From assembly GCA_024760905.1 (NCBI GenBank), contig CM045729.1, positions 60,873,580 to 60,937,579 of the forward strand: a stretch of 64,000 nt of DNA. The letters are read 5' to 3'. The position numbers were made by a program, and so were the translations under genes. Shown piece by piece: positions 1-13,238 of the stretch (position 1 is the first letter of the stretch; each line of letters starts with the position of its first letter). The notes under the pieces were generated by a model that was not told where the DNA came from, did no database searches, and saw only the letters and a list, made by a program, of their open reading frames with translations. Source of the DNA: Plotosus lineatus (Eukaryota; Chordata; Actinopteri; Siluriformes; Plotosidae).

Positions 1-244
1 AGGCTGCACATGAGAAATTAATGATAGGATTTAAATTTTCCACATCGAGAACCATCTTGAAACATCCTAAAGAGAGCAAACACCACTAACCATACAAAAT
101 TCTGACTAAGCACGCAAAACAACGATCAATCAACTCAACTCAAAATGTAAAGCTGATTAATCTAGGCTAAAGCTGAACACCATTCCACAGGACTAGTCAT
201 GACGAGCACAAACTGCAACCTTTATCTATTTGTAAACAGTTAGT

Positions 245-560
245 TTATCTCTCAGGAATGTGCAGAGGTTTTGCAGTGACATTCTTCTTACAGACATGGT
301 TTGACTTATCCGACAAAGCTTTCTCATCCTCAAGAATTTGCCCGTATTTAGCACCATTTTTCATTCCCTCAATTCTGACCATCTTCAAATATCTGATGAT
401 GAAACACTTCCCCACGGCATAACTAACACTGAAACCACCATGTTTCACTCCTTGGCATTACTTGCTTGGTGGTACATCTTCATTAACAATGTTGAAGGCC
501 TTTCAGTACAGGTGTATACTGAAAGCACTCGATTGTATTTAGGAGCTTCAGTACAAAGAG
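245..560 (-). pseudogene. Tc1-like transposase remnant
   Basis: The minus strand reads VKHGGFSVSYAVGKCF, then MVRIEGMKNGAKYGQILED, matching the middle of fish Tc1 transposases (KHGG-S-V--WGCF ... RIEGKMNGAKY--IL). Stops interrupt the frame and the catalytic DDE residues are not all present. No terminal repeats were recognised; it lies in CLASP1 intron 7. Confidence 0.7.
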
Positions 561-2406
561 GGTGAATACCTATGTATGTATGTACCACTTTTTGGTTTAA
601 TTTTATTTTTTGCCATTTCAATTCTCCAATTTGAACCATTATATAAAATCTATTTACATTACAATTACACATTGTACAGCAACAAAATGGGGAAAATGCA
701 AAAGAGCAAATACTTTTGCAAGACACAGTTAAATATGTACAATATTGTACAAATGTTTTCAGCATGTGCAAAACGATGGTGCAGAATAAACATGACTTAT
801 GTTTACATATAAATGACATGAAAGACATCTGCAGAAAAAGGTCTGTAAAGCACAGTAAACAATAAATGAAACAATTTCAATATTAAGTGTGACGACTCTT
901 GGTTTAAAAATAGAACAGCAGCAGGCCATTTGTATAGTTTTACATCTACAGTATCTACCGAGTGTCTTACAGAAGCAGCCACAATTCTGGAAATGTTGAC
1001 TGTCACACGGTTCTTTATTTTCAGGCAAATCACAGCAGCCTTCATTATATATTTTTTAGCTGAAAAGTCACCTCATATACATAAATGTGCTGCTTTCTTT
1101 ATTGACATACTGTACTAACATTGTTTATGTAACATTTTATTTTGTGCTGAAAAACTGTTCTAACTTCCTAATTCTAGTTCTAACTGTACTAACTTGCTAA
1201 TACACAAATTACAAAATAAAACTCTACAGCAAAATTTATACTGAAAAAAGGGGCATCTAAAACTTTTACGCAATACTGTATATAAAATTAATATCATAAG
1301 TCATAAGGGTGAAAGCACAGTAAACTTGTGAATTTCTCTCTGGGATTAATAAAGTATATATAAAGTATATAGCCATTTGAATGCCCCAATTTGATTCTGA
1401 AGTCAGGAAAATAAATTTAGGTCATTAGAAAAAAACGAACTTTATTTTATACCAAGGTGTACCAGCCAAGTTGCACAACTTCTGCAAGTTTCAGCTGTCT
1501 ACTCCTAAAAATAAAAAAGAACTTTGCATCATTTACTCATTTTTGCATGTTACCACTGGCCCTTCTTCAGTATATAATTGGATTGAATGTTATCAGCAAA
1601 ATAATTTGACAGTCAAAAAGTGGCAACATTTATTTCCTCTGCTTCTCAGCTTGAGATTAGTGACCTCTACAAAACGTTTGATTGTGATGTCATAAAAGAT
1701 AGCAACCATTTTCGATAAACAAGTGTGACCATGTTACCCACTTTCCTCATTTTATACTGATCCTGCTTCAAACGACCTGTAACGATTTTATGTAATATAC
1801 ATTAATATTTCTACTCTTCATTAAGTAGACTAATGTTTTATTCAAATTAAAAAGAAAAAAATATTTTAATTTTAAGGTTTATCAAAATCATGGCTATGAA
1901 ATGTTAGCTAATATGTCTGTCAATTATGATAACTGTCTTTTGATAAGATTAATACATTTTATAAAAGATTTAAGATCAAAAGAGGTCAAAATAGTACTTC
2001 CCTTTTCCTTTTAGTGGTTTGTGTCACGTGAAATAAACCAAATTTTCAATGTTTGAAATGGACTAATGTGCATCCAAAAAGACAAATCTGTCCATTACAT
2101 CTGACAGATATTCATTCAGACATCTGTATTGTTATGAATGTTTTATATATAAACAACATAATGTGATATTTGTATCATATCAATCAATGTAAATAAATTA
2201 TAAAAATGAATACAGGAATGCCGTTTAGGTATGAGAACTTTTTTGGAGGCGGGGGTGAAATATTCATAAAATAAACTTAAGCTTAAAAAAAAAAAAAAAA
2301 AAAAATTTTTTTTGACATTTGTTTACTACTTAGCCTTAATATGGGGTAAACATGGAAATTATATAATTGAATACAACTCTGAAATTGGACAATTATTTTA
2401 GAATTT
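561..2406. other. CLASP1 intron 7, no gene seen
   Basis: AT-rich unique-looking sequence. At about 1,320-1,370 a short stretch (tttctctctgggattaataaagtat) resembles the 3' end of fish LINEs that finish in a tetranucleotide repeat; otherwise nothing recognisable. Confidence 0.4.
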
Positions 2407-2424
2407 AATATCGATGGAAAAACG

Positions 2425-2779
2425 GGGCAGTGGTGGTCTAGTGGTATAGGGCACTGGATCGCCGATCCAAAGGTTGGGGATTCGCGTCCCACTATCCACA
2501 AGGTTGTCACTGCCCCCCCCCCAGTGCAGCTAACTGGGTTTTCAAAGGCGGGCCATGTCTCTCACTGTCTATGGTGAGAGGCATGTAAAAGAACCATTGC
2601 TGACTTTCGTAAAGAGTAGCTGCAAAGTCGTCAGCGTGTTTCTGTCCCTTGCTAAAAAGGGTTATGACAGGAAGGGCATCCGACGTAAAAACCTCTGCCA
2701 AATCAAACATGCGAATCAGATGATTCGCTGTGGCGACTCCCGAGTAAGAGGGAAAAAGCCGAAAGGAAGACAGACAGAC
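2425..2779 (+). mobile_element. SINE family A, full length, RTE-type tail, with target-site duplication
   Basis: tRNA-like head with A box (TGGTCTAGTGGTATAGGG) and B box region (GGATTCGCGTCCC), body (ccagtgcagctaactgg ... tgagaggcatgtaaaag), and a tail ending ctgtggcgactcc ... ccgaaaggaag(acag)n. The 18-bp sequence aatatcgatggaaaaacg is present perfectly on both sides (2,407-2,424 and 2,780-2,797), marking the exact insertion. Confidence 0.88.
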
Positions 2780-3436
2780 AATATCGATGGAAAAACGTCC
2801 CATCTGTAGCACAACAAAAATGCCAAATCTGTGACAATAAGCAGGGGAGCTCAAAGGAGTGAGTAACAATGCAGGCAAAAAATATATACTTGTAGTTGAA
2901 AGAATGATCGAATGAACTCTTCAAAATTATGGGGAACTTTCTGAATGCAGATTATAGAGACTGCTATTATAATCTGTATACTATTGCCATACTAAACACC
3001 TCTAATAAAATGCGCTTTTGTGTCCCATCTGAGACATTTAGTTAAACGTAGGTTTTGAAGTAAGTTTTTGTTTCTATATTATTCACACTTGTACTTTTAA
3101 CTGTTCTTCAGATCGAATAAAATGATACTGACACTAAGCCAAGTTGTTTTTTTTTGTTTTTTTTGTCATTTCTGAAAAAATATTCATGGTTCGTGTGTCG
3201 CATATGACAATCGTTTTCGTGGAATGACCCATGGGTACGCCGTATAACTTCACTCTTGGTTTAACATGGAAACAGACATGACACAGAAGGCAAAATGCAA
3301 TGGACTAAACTGGTTTAACAATTTAAGACACTGACACACGTATACTCAAATAATTTCCTTTAAAAAAAAAAAAAAAAGGTTTAGATTATTAAAACCTAGT
3401 TTAATGAAAACATAAGCAAAAGGGTTAAAATTCACC

Positions 3437-4108
3437 GTATTTTCCGGGCCATACGGCACACAGGATTAGAAGGCGCAATACCAATGAACGATGCTTGATA
3501 CCCCCGTTTCACTGGAGCACAGCATGCAACAAATGTAGCGGAAAGGCGCGGAACGCAGTCTACAGAAGAGCTTTGGCATTTTTTACACGGAAAATGGGTG
3601 AAAACCCTACGGCAAAGAGAAAATTCCTCTGATCGAGTCTTTGTTGGATGAAAGCATGCACTTCAGCCCGTGTTTAAGACGTGCTGATCTCTGAACCCTG
3701 CTTTGTATTTTCTTGCATTTATTATAAGGCGATTTAAACATGGCTGTGCATGTGGCACGCTCTCTACTCTGTCCGTGTGCACGTGATCATCGGCATGAGG
3801 AGGATGATCATGCAGCCCTGATCGAAGTCTCAAGCAAACCACAATCAGCAGTGGATCAGTGAACCAGAAGATGGTGAAATACTCAGTGTGATAGCGATCG
3901 GTCTTCAGGGGCCATGTGAGGGGCAAAGCACCCGGCAAGCACTCGGTCTGATGCTGCTGTTGCTGCTGCTGATGGTGTGTGGTGTTTAGAGCATGGAACA
4001 CTTGCAAAAGTTTTTTCAGGAAGCATGTTCACGGAATATTTTGGCCTGTCGGAAGCATACGGAAGTGGATGAAGGAATAAGTACGGAATCACACAGAAGA
4101 TAAGGGAA
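3437..4108 (+). repeat. hAT-like repeat fragment with trinucleotide run
   Basis: Starts caccgtattttccgggcc followed by ggcacacaggattagaaggcg, the terminal sequence of a widespread vertebrate DNA repeat. Related short pieces in the same orientation lie at about 5,230-5,275 and 5,955-5,990. A CTG/CTGCTG run is at about 3,955-3,972. Family assignment is tentative. Confidence 0.4.
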
Positions 4109-4110
4109 TA

Positions 4111-5143
4111 CAGCGATCCCTCACTTTCTATGGTTAATTGGTAAGATCCCCACGCGACCATCGAAATAAGCAAAGTAGGATCACCCCCCCACCCCCCGAA
4201 CTGACGTATATGTACATGTATATGTATATAATATCAATAAATACATATTCAATGCTATAAATGCTCATAATAACAATTAAAAATTAAAAAAATAACATAA
4301 GACATAAATAAAGTATAAATACACACGCTCCCCAACTTATCATTCGTTTTTCAAACATCCGGAGACCAGGGTCGAAAGTGAAATTGAAAAACAAGTAGAA
4401 ATAGAAATGGAATAAACTCTACAGTAAGATATATCATAAATATAAGTATGAAATATGATTAAACATTATCCTGAGGTACACTTCATACTAGGCTTGGGGC
4501 AGAGGGGCGTGGCGGACACGTGCTTTACACCAGAGGTCCGGGAAGAGAAGCAGAACCGACACATTCTGAACTCCTGCCAAAAGTTTCAAAGAAGAAGCAA
4601 ATTGACCAGAATTATAATGAACTGGATAAGAGTGAAACTCTCTGTAAATCTGATCAGATCCGCTGTGCTGTGCTTGAGAGGAACCAGAAGTTTAAACACG
4701 GGACATGATGATGATGTACAGATGATTGGGGGGTGGGGGGAGTGAGAGTGAAAGTGAGAGAGAGAGAGAGAGAGAGATAATCAAATTCATCTAAGAACGG
4801 CTGTCCTGAACCGAACTCGTTAGTAAGCTGGGGAGTGTCTGTACACACACATACAGATGGTACTGCATGAGAAGACGACATATATGCATACGTGCGTGCA
4901 GATGCGCGTGCACACACAGATGCAATGTATCCAGTTTTGATGTTTGCTTTGGGTTGGTTTTTGTTTTGTGTTTGTTTAGTGCTTGTTTTTTTTGTTTTTT
5001 TTTTTTGCATAGTTGGCCTTGTTTTTGTGACATTTTCCATAACTTTCCCCCCTATTCTTCCTTAATTTCCTTATTTTTTTAATTCAATTATTTATTTATT
5101 TTAAACACGATGCATTGAAGCGCGAAATAGCGAGGGGTCCCTG
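4111..5143. mobile_element. TA-flanked DNA element, GGATCCCTC family (copy 1)
   Basis: Ends are cagcgatccctcac and gcgaggggtccctg, an inverted pair, with TA on both sides. The interior shares sequence with the elements at 32,242-33,463 and 44,340-44,996 (the gatccccacgcgaccatcga and gttggccttg blocks). No transposase reading frame. CAG ends plus TA duplication suggest a pogo/Tigger-type non-autonomous element. Confidence 0.75.
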
Positions 5144-5984
5144 TAATTGCGGAACATTTGTGGATGACAACATTTTTGCTTCCCTAAATCTGCCGTGCTC
5201 CAGTGAAATAGGGGTATGAACGGTCTCTGTCTACACATAAGGCACACCAGATTATAAGGTGCATTATTTAAAACAAAAGTCAGATAAGTCAAACTTGATT
5301 CAATTCTCACAATAACGCTCAACATTGTTTAGTTGTAACAATATAAAACAATAAACTCATTATTTCACTTCATTCCTCTTTCAGAAATCCATCATCTTCT
5401 TCATATTCCGTGTCTGAGTTTAACAATTGCACGAGTTGGACATAAAGCACGAACCCCTATTATGTTAAGATATTTTATTGCCCATTATTCCCTCGCGCAT
5501 GGAGTCAGATCAAGAGATGGGTTTAGAAATCTTCCAGGGTCCCCTTAAAGAGATAGTGCATTAATATTGTGTTCATTACAGAACGGAGATCATTACTCTT
5601 AAGGAGCTGTATAAGTGTAACTTTAAATTCAAGAAGGTTAATCCCAGGTCCAAAGAGGACACCTGTAGCAGTGCTTTATCCCGGTGATGAGCGTGACACT
5701 CTGATTAAGCCAGCTGAGAGTCCTGAGGGTAGAGACTGAGATTAGGTGTAAAAAAACACTCACGGAGTCACATGACTACGATAGCAGTGATGCCGGTATT
5801 TGAGCATAAAGCCCAAATCCCTCTAATTTATGACCTGTTGACACCAATATCTAGTGGTTGGAGTTCTTTGGTTAATCCACCGGAATGATGGTAAACTCCG
5901 AGTTAGTTTCCTTCACTTGGGTTTTGACGGTGTCAATGAGACGGAGCCTCATGTTTCAACCACACACGGCACACCGGATGATAA

Positions 5985-6411
5985 GGCGATAAGTTGAAGA
6001 GGACTGTTGGCTTGTTTTGAGATCATTGCAACGTTATATTTCGTTATCGCCGAAACCCCTCTACAATCGGTACGATATTGAAGCAGAAGGAGACCTTAAA
6101 GTGGAAATACACTGACGGAGGCAATTATTTTGGCACGATATTGAAGCAGAAGGCGCATGAGCAGAGTGCTCCGTTGGACACGATCTCCGATCTCGCAAGG
6201 AAGCAAATTAATGTTGAAATCAGGACATCTGATCTTTCAAACAGGTACTGTAATTCTGCTTCAAATACAACATCCCGTCCATTTAAACATTTAAATAGAA
6301 TTGTTCCGTCAGCTGCGCGTTGCGTGTGGGCGGAGCCCGCATTCGGCAAAACACACAACAGAGACAGCGTTTTGTATGTGTGTGTGGGGGAGAGGGAGAG
6401 AGATGGGGGGG

Positions 6412-6472
<61 letters not shown>

Positions 6473-6620
6473 CTAGAAAGAGACTGCCTACAGAGTCAGA
6501 GATGAAAGGAGACTTAACTCTCTTTTGAGAGAGCACATTGCAGCTTATTTTTCGTTTTTTAAGTTGTTTAATTCAGTAAATGTTTAATAAATGTGGCACG
6601 CTCCTCCGAATGTGAGCAAC
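5985..6620 (+). repeat. Internal fragment of the GTCGGCCCCC element family
   Basis: Shares blocks with 25,814-26,801: gttggcttgttttgaga, cgttatatttcgttatcgc and ttaagttgtttaattcagtaaatg. The terminal repeats are missing. A GT/GA microsatellite occupies about 6,411-6,471. Confidence 0.6.
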
Positions 6621-7781
6621 ACGCGGCTCATCTGGACCTCTTTTTTTGAAAAATTCAACTTTGCAAAATATGCAGAAAATGTATATTTTCTTTATTTGTT
6701 TTTCCTGGCAATTTAAGCAGCTGAAGCTGCTGTTAAAATCACAATATCAGACTCAGAATATGGAATTTTTGTGTGTTTGAGGATCTGTGCCTTTTCTCAC
6801 TTTTTTAGCTTTCCGTCCTACATGGCCACACACCCTTCCCCTAGGGGATATTATAGTAGAGCTGCCACAATAGCTGCACTGCATACTATTTTATGCATCA
6901 CCTCATTGGTACAAATTTATACTCCAGGGTTTTAAAAATTTTGATCAGGAGTGTAAAAGTGATAGTTAGGCCAGGGCTCAAACCCATGACTTTCTGGATC
7001 TCGAGTTGGACACTAACCATTAGGCCACCACACTCAAATTATGCAATTATATATCCCTCACTAATCAATGTAAATTTTAATAATGTAAAGTGCAAATACC
7101 ATAAGCATTTCACCTCAATTTTCATACCAAGTATTCTCTTTAATTTATTCAACATTTACATTACTGAAAACCATAGAAAACGAGCTTTCATCTGATGTAC
7201 TAGACATTTGTCTCTTAAGAATATTTACTTTCAAACAAATATTGGGGCATTCACCAAGCAATTACCCAAAACTGTTTTATTAAAGTAATCATAAGCAGAA
7301 AATAAACAAAGAACAAAAATGTCCTTCATTATGTGTGCAAGCAAAGGCACTACATGGTTTCATAAAGAAAAAAAAAATTAAATGTTGTGCAGGTGCCCTG
7401 AACACTGTGGTCCTTGTACAAAGAAGACACTACTCCCTCTGTTGGACAGATTTTAATGGCGCTATGTGGTGATTTTTTTTTATCTGCATAAAAATTAAGC
7501 ATTAGTAATCAGCCCGGTTTTGTACATCAAAGCAGCCTGATCTCATTTCTACAATAACAAGAATCACAGATAATTACAATAGAAGCCAAAGCATTCAGGC
7601 GACAATATCTCTCTGCATGTCAGTGACAAAGCAAAAAAGGAAGCGCTATTAGGGACTCAGGAAGGAGATAGGCTTATCCTGCAGTATCCTGTTTTTGACA
7701 GTGATGGACGGACCTCGCACTGCCGGTCAGAATTTAAAACATAAAAACATTAATTTTCAAATATACTACAAGGTCCAATAC
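6621..7781. other. CLASP1 intron 7, no gene seen; tRNA-like SINE scrap at 6,965-7,040
   Basis: On the minus strand 6,965-7,040 reads like a tRNA-derived head (gtggtggcctaatggttag ... ggtttgagccctgg). The rest is unrecognised AT-rich intron. Confidence 0.4.
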
Positions 7782-7886
7782 AATAAATAAAATTATCCCT
7801 ACTTGCAGTTCATGTGCATTTCTCAGTGCACCTATTGTGGTTCTGAGAAATGCACATGAATTACAAGTAGGATAATTTTATTTATT
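7782..7886. repeat. Foldback hairpin, about 44-bp stem and 16-nt loop
   Basis: Left arm 7,782-7,826 and right arm 7,843-7,886 are inverted copies differing by one indel and two transitions. The arms begin and end with aataaataaaattatcc and its complement. The loop is tgcacctattgtggtt. It lies in CLASP1 intron 7 and could be a small foldback transposon or a hairpin-forming transcript. Confidence 0.8.
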
Positions 7887-8261
7887 CCGAAACCAACCCA
7901 CCTCCCAGTCAATGCTGTTTGTTCTTTTTTTGGAACATCTGCATTTATACTTTTTTCTTCATTTTATACAAATCAAGGAAGTATCTTTTTTGCATGACTG
8001 TGTTCTACATTTCTTTAAACTATTTATAATTGGTTCTGTGTCTGCGAGATCAAATGTTAGGAAACCGAAGGCAACGTACGCATTCAAGAGAAATAAAAAG
8101 ACAGCGATGTTTACTAATATTACCTTGCCTGGTGCAGGGGTCACTGACATTTGCTAACATGAGACAGTAAATGGCTTCAGAAAGCCACTGTGTTCAATTC
8201 CATTTTATTTCCAGAAGAAAGCACTAATTTATGTTTACGTAATAAGCATAGTAAATGAATA

Positions 8262-8435
8262 CAGACGCTCCCCGATTTACGTTCATCCGTTTTTTTTTTT
8301 TCGATTTTACCCCCCCCCCAATAAAAAGGACAAATTTTGAGTTTAGATGTACCTATGTAGTACGCTGACATAATGACGCTACGTCCATTGTTTACAAACG
8401 ACAGACTGAACGTGCCCCTCCTTCTTCCCAGTTCA

Positions 8436-8484
<49 letters not shown>

Positions 8485-8773
8485 GTGTGTGTGTAGTTGT
8501 GGATAGGGCGCAGGATCGCTGATCCTAAGGTTGGGGGTTCCACAAGGTTGTCACTCCTAACTGCCGCTAACTGGGTTATCAAAGGCAGGCCATGTCTCAC
8601 TGTCTATGGTGCGAGGCATGTAAAATAACCATTGCTGACTTTCACGTGTTTCTGTCCCTTGCTAAAGGGTTGTGACAGGAAAAGCATCAGACATAAAAAC
8701 CTATGCCAAATCAAATGATTCGCTGTGGCAACTCTCAAGAACGGGAAAAAGCCAAAAAGAAAAAAAATTATAC

Positions 8774-8804
<31 letters not shown>

Positions 8805-9391
8805 AATATAAATAAATCAGTTATATAGCATGTTACCATTGTGTTAAGATGTCGTCTCTGTGATCTTTGCGTTTACACTGTTTTGCGGACTTTTGTAACC
8901 CTAAGCAAACATGGTTGGTCAGAAGCGTAAGCCTCACATATTGCAAGCGATGATTGGCTGTTTTAAGCTTCATGTAAAATGACTGGGCTCAGCTTCATGT
9001 AATGTGATTCGGCTCAGCTTTATGAAAAGTCACCAGCCGTCAACCATCGGAACCATTTACAAGCAGAAAAATCGCATCATAGAGAATGTTAAAGGTTATA
9101 TTTGATACTGTATTTGATATCTGATGAGTGAATTTGATTCAAATTTATCAATGTGAAATTATTTTGCTTGAATTTAATTCATTTGAAATTAATGTTGATA
9201 TTATTTGATATATTTGATATTATTTTACAATGTTAAGTTTATAATAATTGATTTAGGGGTGTTTTATGAGATACAGTAATGGTATTTATGGATGTATAGT
9301 ACAGTATGAGCGTCATACGTCACACGTCACTGTAACAACTTACGTTCATCCGTCCGGAACCAATTTAAAAACGTGAGTCGGTGAGCGTCTG
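8262..9391. mobile_element. TA-flanked DNA element, GACGCTCCCC family (copy 1)
   Basis: Ends cagacgctccccgatttacg and cgtgagtcggtgagcgtctg are inverted, with TA at both flanks. The interior carries a TA microsatellite and a SINE A copy; the right half (gcatgttaccattgtgtt, ctctgtgatcttt, accctaagcaaac) matches 55,095-55,200 and 55,540-55,793. Confidence 0.75.
8493..8765 (+). mobile_element. SINE family A, RTE-type tail, nested
   Basis: Degraded copy: head ggatagggcgcaggatcgctgatcc, body gccgctaactgggttatc, tail ttgtgacaggaaaagcatc ... ctgtggcaactc. The head has lost part of its B box. Sits in the TA repeat of the surrounding element. Confidence 0.75.
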
Positions 9392-11753
9392 TAATACACA
9401 GTGACCTATGCAATCTACATTTGAGAAAAGATCAGCTCTGGAATGATTACCAACATTGATACATATATGTAAAACGTATAAATATGCAAAGGACAATATT
9501 CCATTGATTCTGTGATTGTTTTAATTTAGTTTTCAGATTTGTCGATATAGAGAATCTACTAGAAGGAAAAAAGATCTGCTAAAAATTTACTGGGGTTAAA
9601 TGAGGTGTGTTTTAATTGCAAACAAATACAAAATAACAGGCCAGGGAACACAGTTGACCAATCAGAATCAAGTAAACAACAAAGCTGGGTAATAAAGGTA
9701 AAGTTCCATTTCATTTCGCTGCCAGCTTTACTAAACAACCTGCTGATAAATATATGTTCAGTTCTTCTAGAAGCAAAATAGACACCTTACTTGCTTCACT
9801 GTGTATGAATAACAACTTCCCAACAGAAAAAAAATAACTGCAAATTTCTGATATCCATTCAGTTTGAAATAATTTTACTGTTCGGATCCTTACCTTCCCA
9901 TGTTGTCATAATGCAAAAAGTCTTTTTCACTCATAAAAAAGCAGACAGACAATAAAAACAACAACCAAAAAACCACAGATCGGCTCTTTCAGAGTCTCTG
10001 TCTGGAGTCACGCCCCCCCCCCTCCAAAAACGCCCCATATTCCTTTCCTTCCTTCTGCTCTGGTCTTCTGACTGCACAGAAGACAAAAGCCGCCCACTAC
10101 GCTTACCAAAATTTGGAACCACTACCATGCATACTGGAAATACATATAAACCTTCATTTTCTTCTGTGTATCTAAGCAAGTATCTCACAAAGCACAACTA
10201 ATCAAATTTTGAGATGGATAAATGACAACATAAGGAAAAACAGATATGGTTGAACTTATTTCATCCTAGAACAGAAATAGGCTGCAGTGAAACCACACAG
10301 CAAGAGATTGCAATTGCAATTTCCACTTGAAAAACACAAACTGGAAGAAACTGGGCATCAACAGCATGAATGCATGAACCACAACCTGCCAGATTTAGGA
10401 GGTGGTGTAATCATCTGCGGAAAGTTTTCTTGAGACTCTGTTGCTATTAATACCACTAAGCATCTAATGCCACAGTATTTTTGAGTATTGATGATGTTGA
10501 CCATGTGCATGCAATCATATCCACAATTCACCATCTTCAATCTCTCATGACTACTTCCAGCATCATACTGTACATCATATCCTAATTCATAAGTTCTCTC
10601 AATCATGTTTCACTAACATCACACAAAGTTTAATGAGCTTCACTTAATTTCTCGATTTTCAGATCTGAACCCAGTACGACACCTGTACTTAAACTGGAAA
10701 ATTTGCAGAACAAAAGTACACCTGAAAAATCTACAAGGACTGTATGATAAATGTCAGTGTGGATTAGAAACCCTAAAGAATTTCCAATATTTTCTGGATT
10801 CCATGTCACTGAGAACTGAAGTTGCTTTGAGATCTTTAAGCTCCTGCATATGATAGAGAGTAAATTAAGCTCTTGAAAACTACAGCAAGAGCTACAACAG
10901 AGGTCATCCATTAAAGCAGATAACAATATAAACATTATTTTTCATCTTCACAAATAAACTGGGAAGCACTGTAGCTCATAATGTGTCATAATGTGCGTCA
11001 TGGGAGGATGAAGTTACTTACAATTTCAAAGTCTGAAAAAAACTAACAGCCCTGAAATTATTTCTTAATAACAAATCAGATTTTTTTTTTTTTTAAATGT
11101 GGCCAAAATCCTAAAAAGAATGGTCATTACATTCACTACAGATTTATCAATGCTACAAAACAAACTTAAAAATTGAAATTCTTTGCACAAACATTGTGCT
11201 TCAAAGATTTTCGATTTTAAGTTTGTTTTGAAAGATCATAATAAGAACAAAACTTTGTGCCGTTAATGCAGTGAAGGGTGGACCACGTCACAAAGCACCA
11301 AGAGAACTAATTTATCCTTCAGGGCCCTGTTCATGGCAACGTCCTAAGCAAGTTCGCAGCGTATAGCTTGTGAGCATGGAGTAAACCATACGTACGCACA
11401 GACATGAAGACAGAAGCCAATGAGTTGTAACATCCAACAAGGCAAATAAATCAAACTTACAAGAAAAATAATATGAACAGTTTTTCATGAATTTAGTCAG
11501 CCACAGATAGTCTGTTATGAAAATGTTCAAAACTGCTTTCAAAAGGGAAAAACAATGAACACTAACTTTGCACCAAAAAAGAAATGCAACATGGTTGTCA
11601 TTCCTCAGTGATGACAATGTTTATATTAATGACCAGAATCCTTTCTAATGGTTTGAGCAAAAATTTTCATATGCAGATTCGAACTGCATTCATATAAGAT
11701 TCTGTAATTTACTAAACAACCACTACTTTGTTTAATAATAATTCCAACCTTAC
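9392..11753. other. CLASP1 intron 7, no gene seen
   Basis: Non-coding AT-rich sequence between the 8.3-kb element and exon 7. A donor-like site (gggaag|gtaagg, minus strand, near 9,893) has no convincing partner exon. Confidence 0.5.
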
Positions 11754-11824
11754 CTGAACCAGAAGAGAGGATCATGTTTCCAGATCTCTGAACTTCATCA
11801 AATCTGGCAAAAATTACATTCAAC
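11754..11824 (-). CDS. CLASP1: CLASP1 coding exon 7 (last in window)
   Basis: Acceptor cttttag, base G completing Arg215, then LNVIFARFDEVQRSGNMI, LSSGS (residues 216-238) and one base G, then donor GTAAGG. In relatives the next exon starts the acidic DKxFDDEDSVDG-type linker. No such exon is recognisable in the 11.7 kb to the left, so it probably lies outside the window. Confidence 0.92.
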
Positions 11825-12170
11825 CTAAAAGAATTGTAGAAAAGTTAATTGAAAATGAACTGGGTTGGGAAAGCAAGCCAGAAAAAAATCTCCTGAAATT
11901 ATACCTTAAAAGTGGCTTTCTCCATAAAAAAAACAAATACAGTAGTGTATAAGCATGCGCTTGTTTTTTTTATTTGTTTTTGTTTCTTTTGAGTAATGGC
12001 CTCACCTTCTCCAACTCAATTTGTATCCAACATATCTAACTGTTGGCTGTTATATTGCATTATCATTTGTGAGTGGACATACAGACCACAGATAAGAACA
12101 TAAATATAAGCAACATAAGGACAGAAGAGAGCTTGAAATAGTTTAAGTCGGGGTGGACACTAACAAAGTA

Positions 12171-12958
12171 CAGTAAAACCTCCGCTGACGAACGCTTAAG
12201 CTCACAAACTTTTCGCCTCAAGAACTTTAAATTCGCGAGCATATAGTCTCTGCTGACGAACTAGTTTTTGGCGGACGAATCAAACCACGCGGTCGAACAG
12301 CGCCACGGTGGCGGCCACGAGAAGCTGACGCACGCTCACGGCTCACAGTTCGTCACCCCCTTTCTTTGAATGCGGAAGTGGTTTGTGTTTGCTAGACATT
12401 TTGGACCATATTGAGTGTACTTTTGCTATTATGGGACCGAAAAAGACCCACCACAGGCGGAGATCATTGAAAAACACGAACGAGGTGTGCGTTTGTGTGA
12501 CTCAGCGTCCCAGTACCAGTACACTAAGTCTACCATTGCTACCATCCTTAAGAACAAGGAAGCTATTAAGGGTGCGTGTGTGGCTAAGGGTGTTTCCAAA
12601 CAGTAGGCGTTTCCAAACTCTCCTTCCAAACAGTAAGTCCCTCCCACTCCCTCCTCCTCCCACTCCATTCCATCAAGCCATCAACTACCATCACAAAGGT
12701 AAATAAAACGACTTTATTATACAGTACAGTTTATTTCTTTAATTACAATACAATAGACATTTATTATACATAAAATAAGGTATATTTTTGTGTAGTTTTA
12801 AGGCTTATTTAGTAGAAAATTATGTTTTATGGGGACCTGGGAACAGATTATTCTCATTTTAATGGTTTCTTATGGGAAATAAATGTTCGGAAGACGAACT
12901 TTTCGCCTTACACACACTTTCTGGGAACCAATTATGTTCGTGAGCTGAGGTATCACTG
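12171..12958 (+). mobile_element. Tigger-like DNA element with transposase remnant
   Basis: Ends cagtaaaacctccgctgacg and cgtgagctgaggtatcactg are inverted and TA-flanked. The plus-strand interior (about 12,430-12,606) reads MGPKK, then after a frameshift AEIIEKHERGVRLCDSASQY and ILKNKEAIKGACVAKGVSKQ, matching the N-terminal helix-turn-helix of pogo/Tigger transposases. The DDE domain is absent, so it cannot mobilise itself. Confidence 0.8.
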
Positions 12959-13192
12959 TACTGTACAGCTACATGAGTTCATGAGAACATTTTCCAAATT
13001 TTTACTTTTAGTCTTAATATATTATCATCACAAGAATCTGTACTTCCTACACCTTATGATTTCAAACCAGATTCACAATTTTAGTTGTACTGCATTTGAG
13101 TGCTATTATTAATTTCAATTTCTATCATTTGCATACCAAGACTAGGGAAATTCACAAAAGAGGAAACCTGAGAGAAAAGCAGATACCTCGGC

Positions 13193-13238
<46 letters not shown>

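Noticed and set aside
9894..9934. Minus-strand mini-exon (donor gggaag|gtaagg; EKDFLHYDNMG in one frame) as CLASP1 exon 8
   Set aside because: The visible acceptor gives the wrong phase after exon 7 and the resemblance to the DKxFDDEDSVDG linker is weak; likely chance.
1..11753. Looked for the U4atac snRNA gene in CLASP1 introns, as known in mammals
   Set aside because: No stretch resembling its conserved stem-loops was found on either strand by reading; it may lie left of the window.
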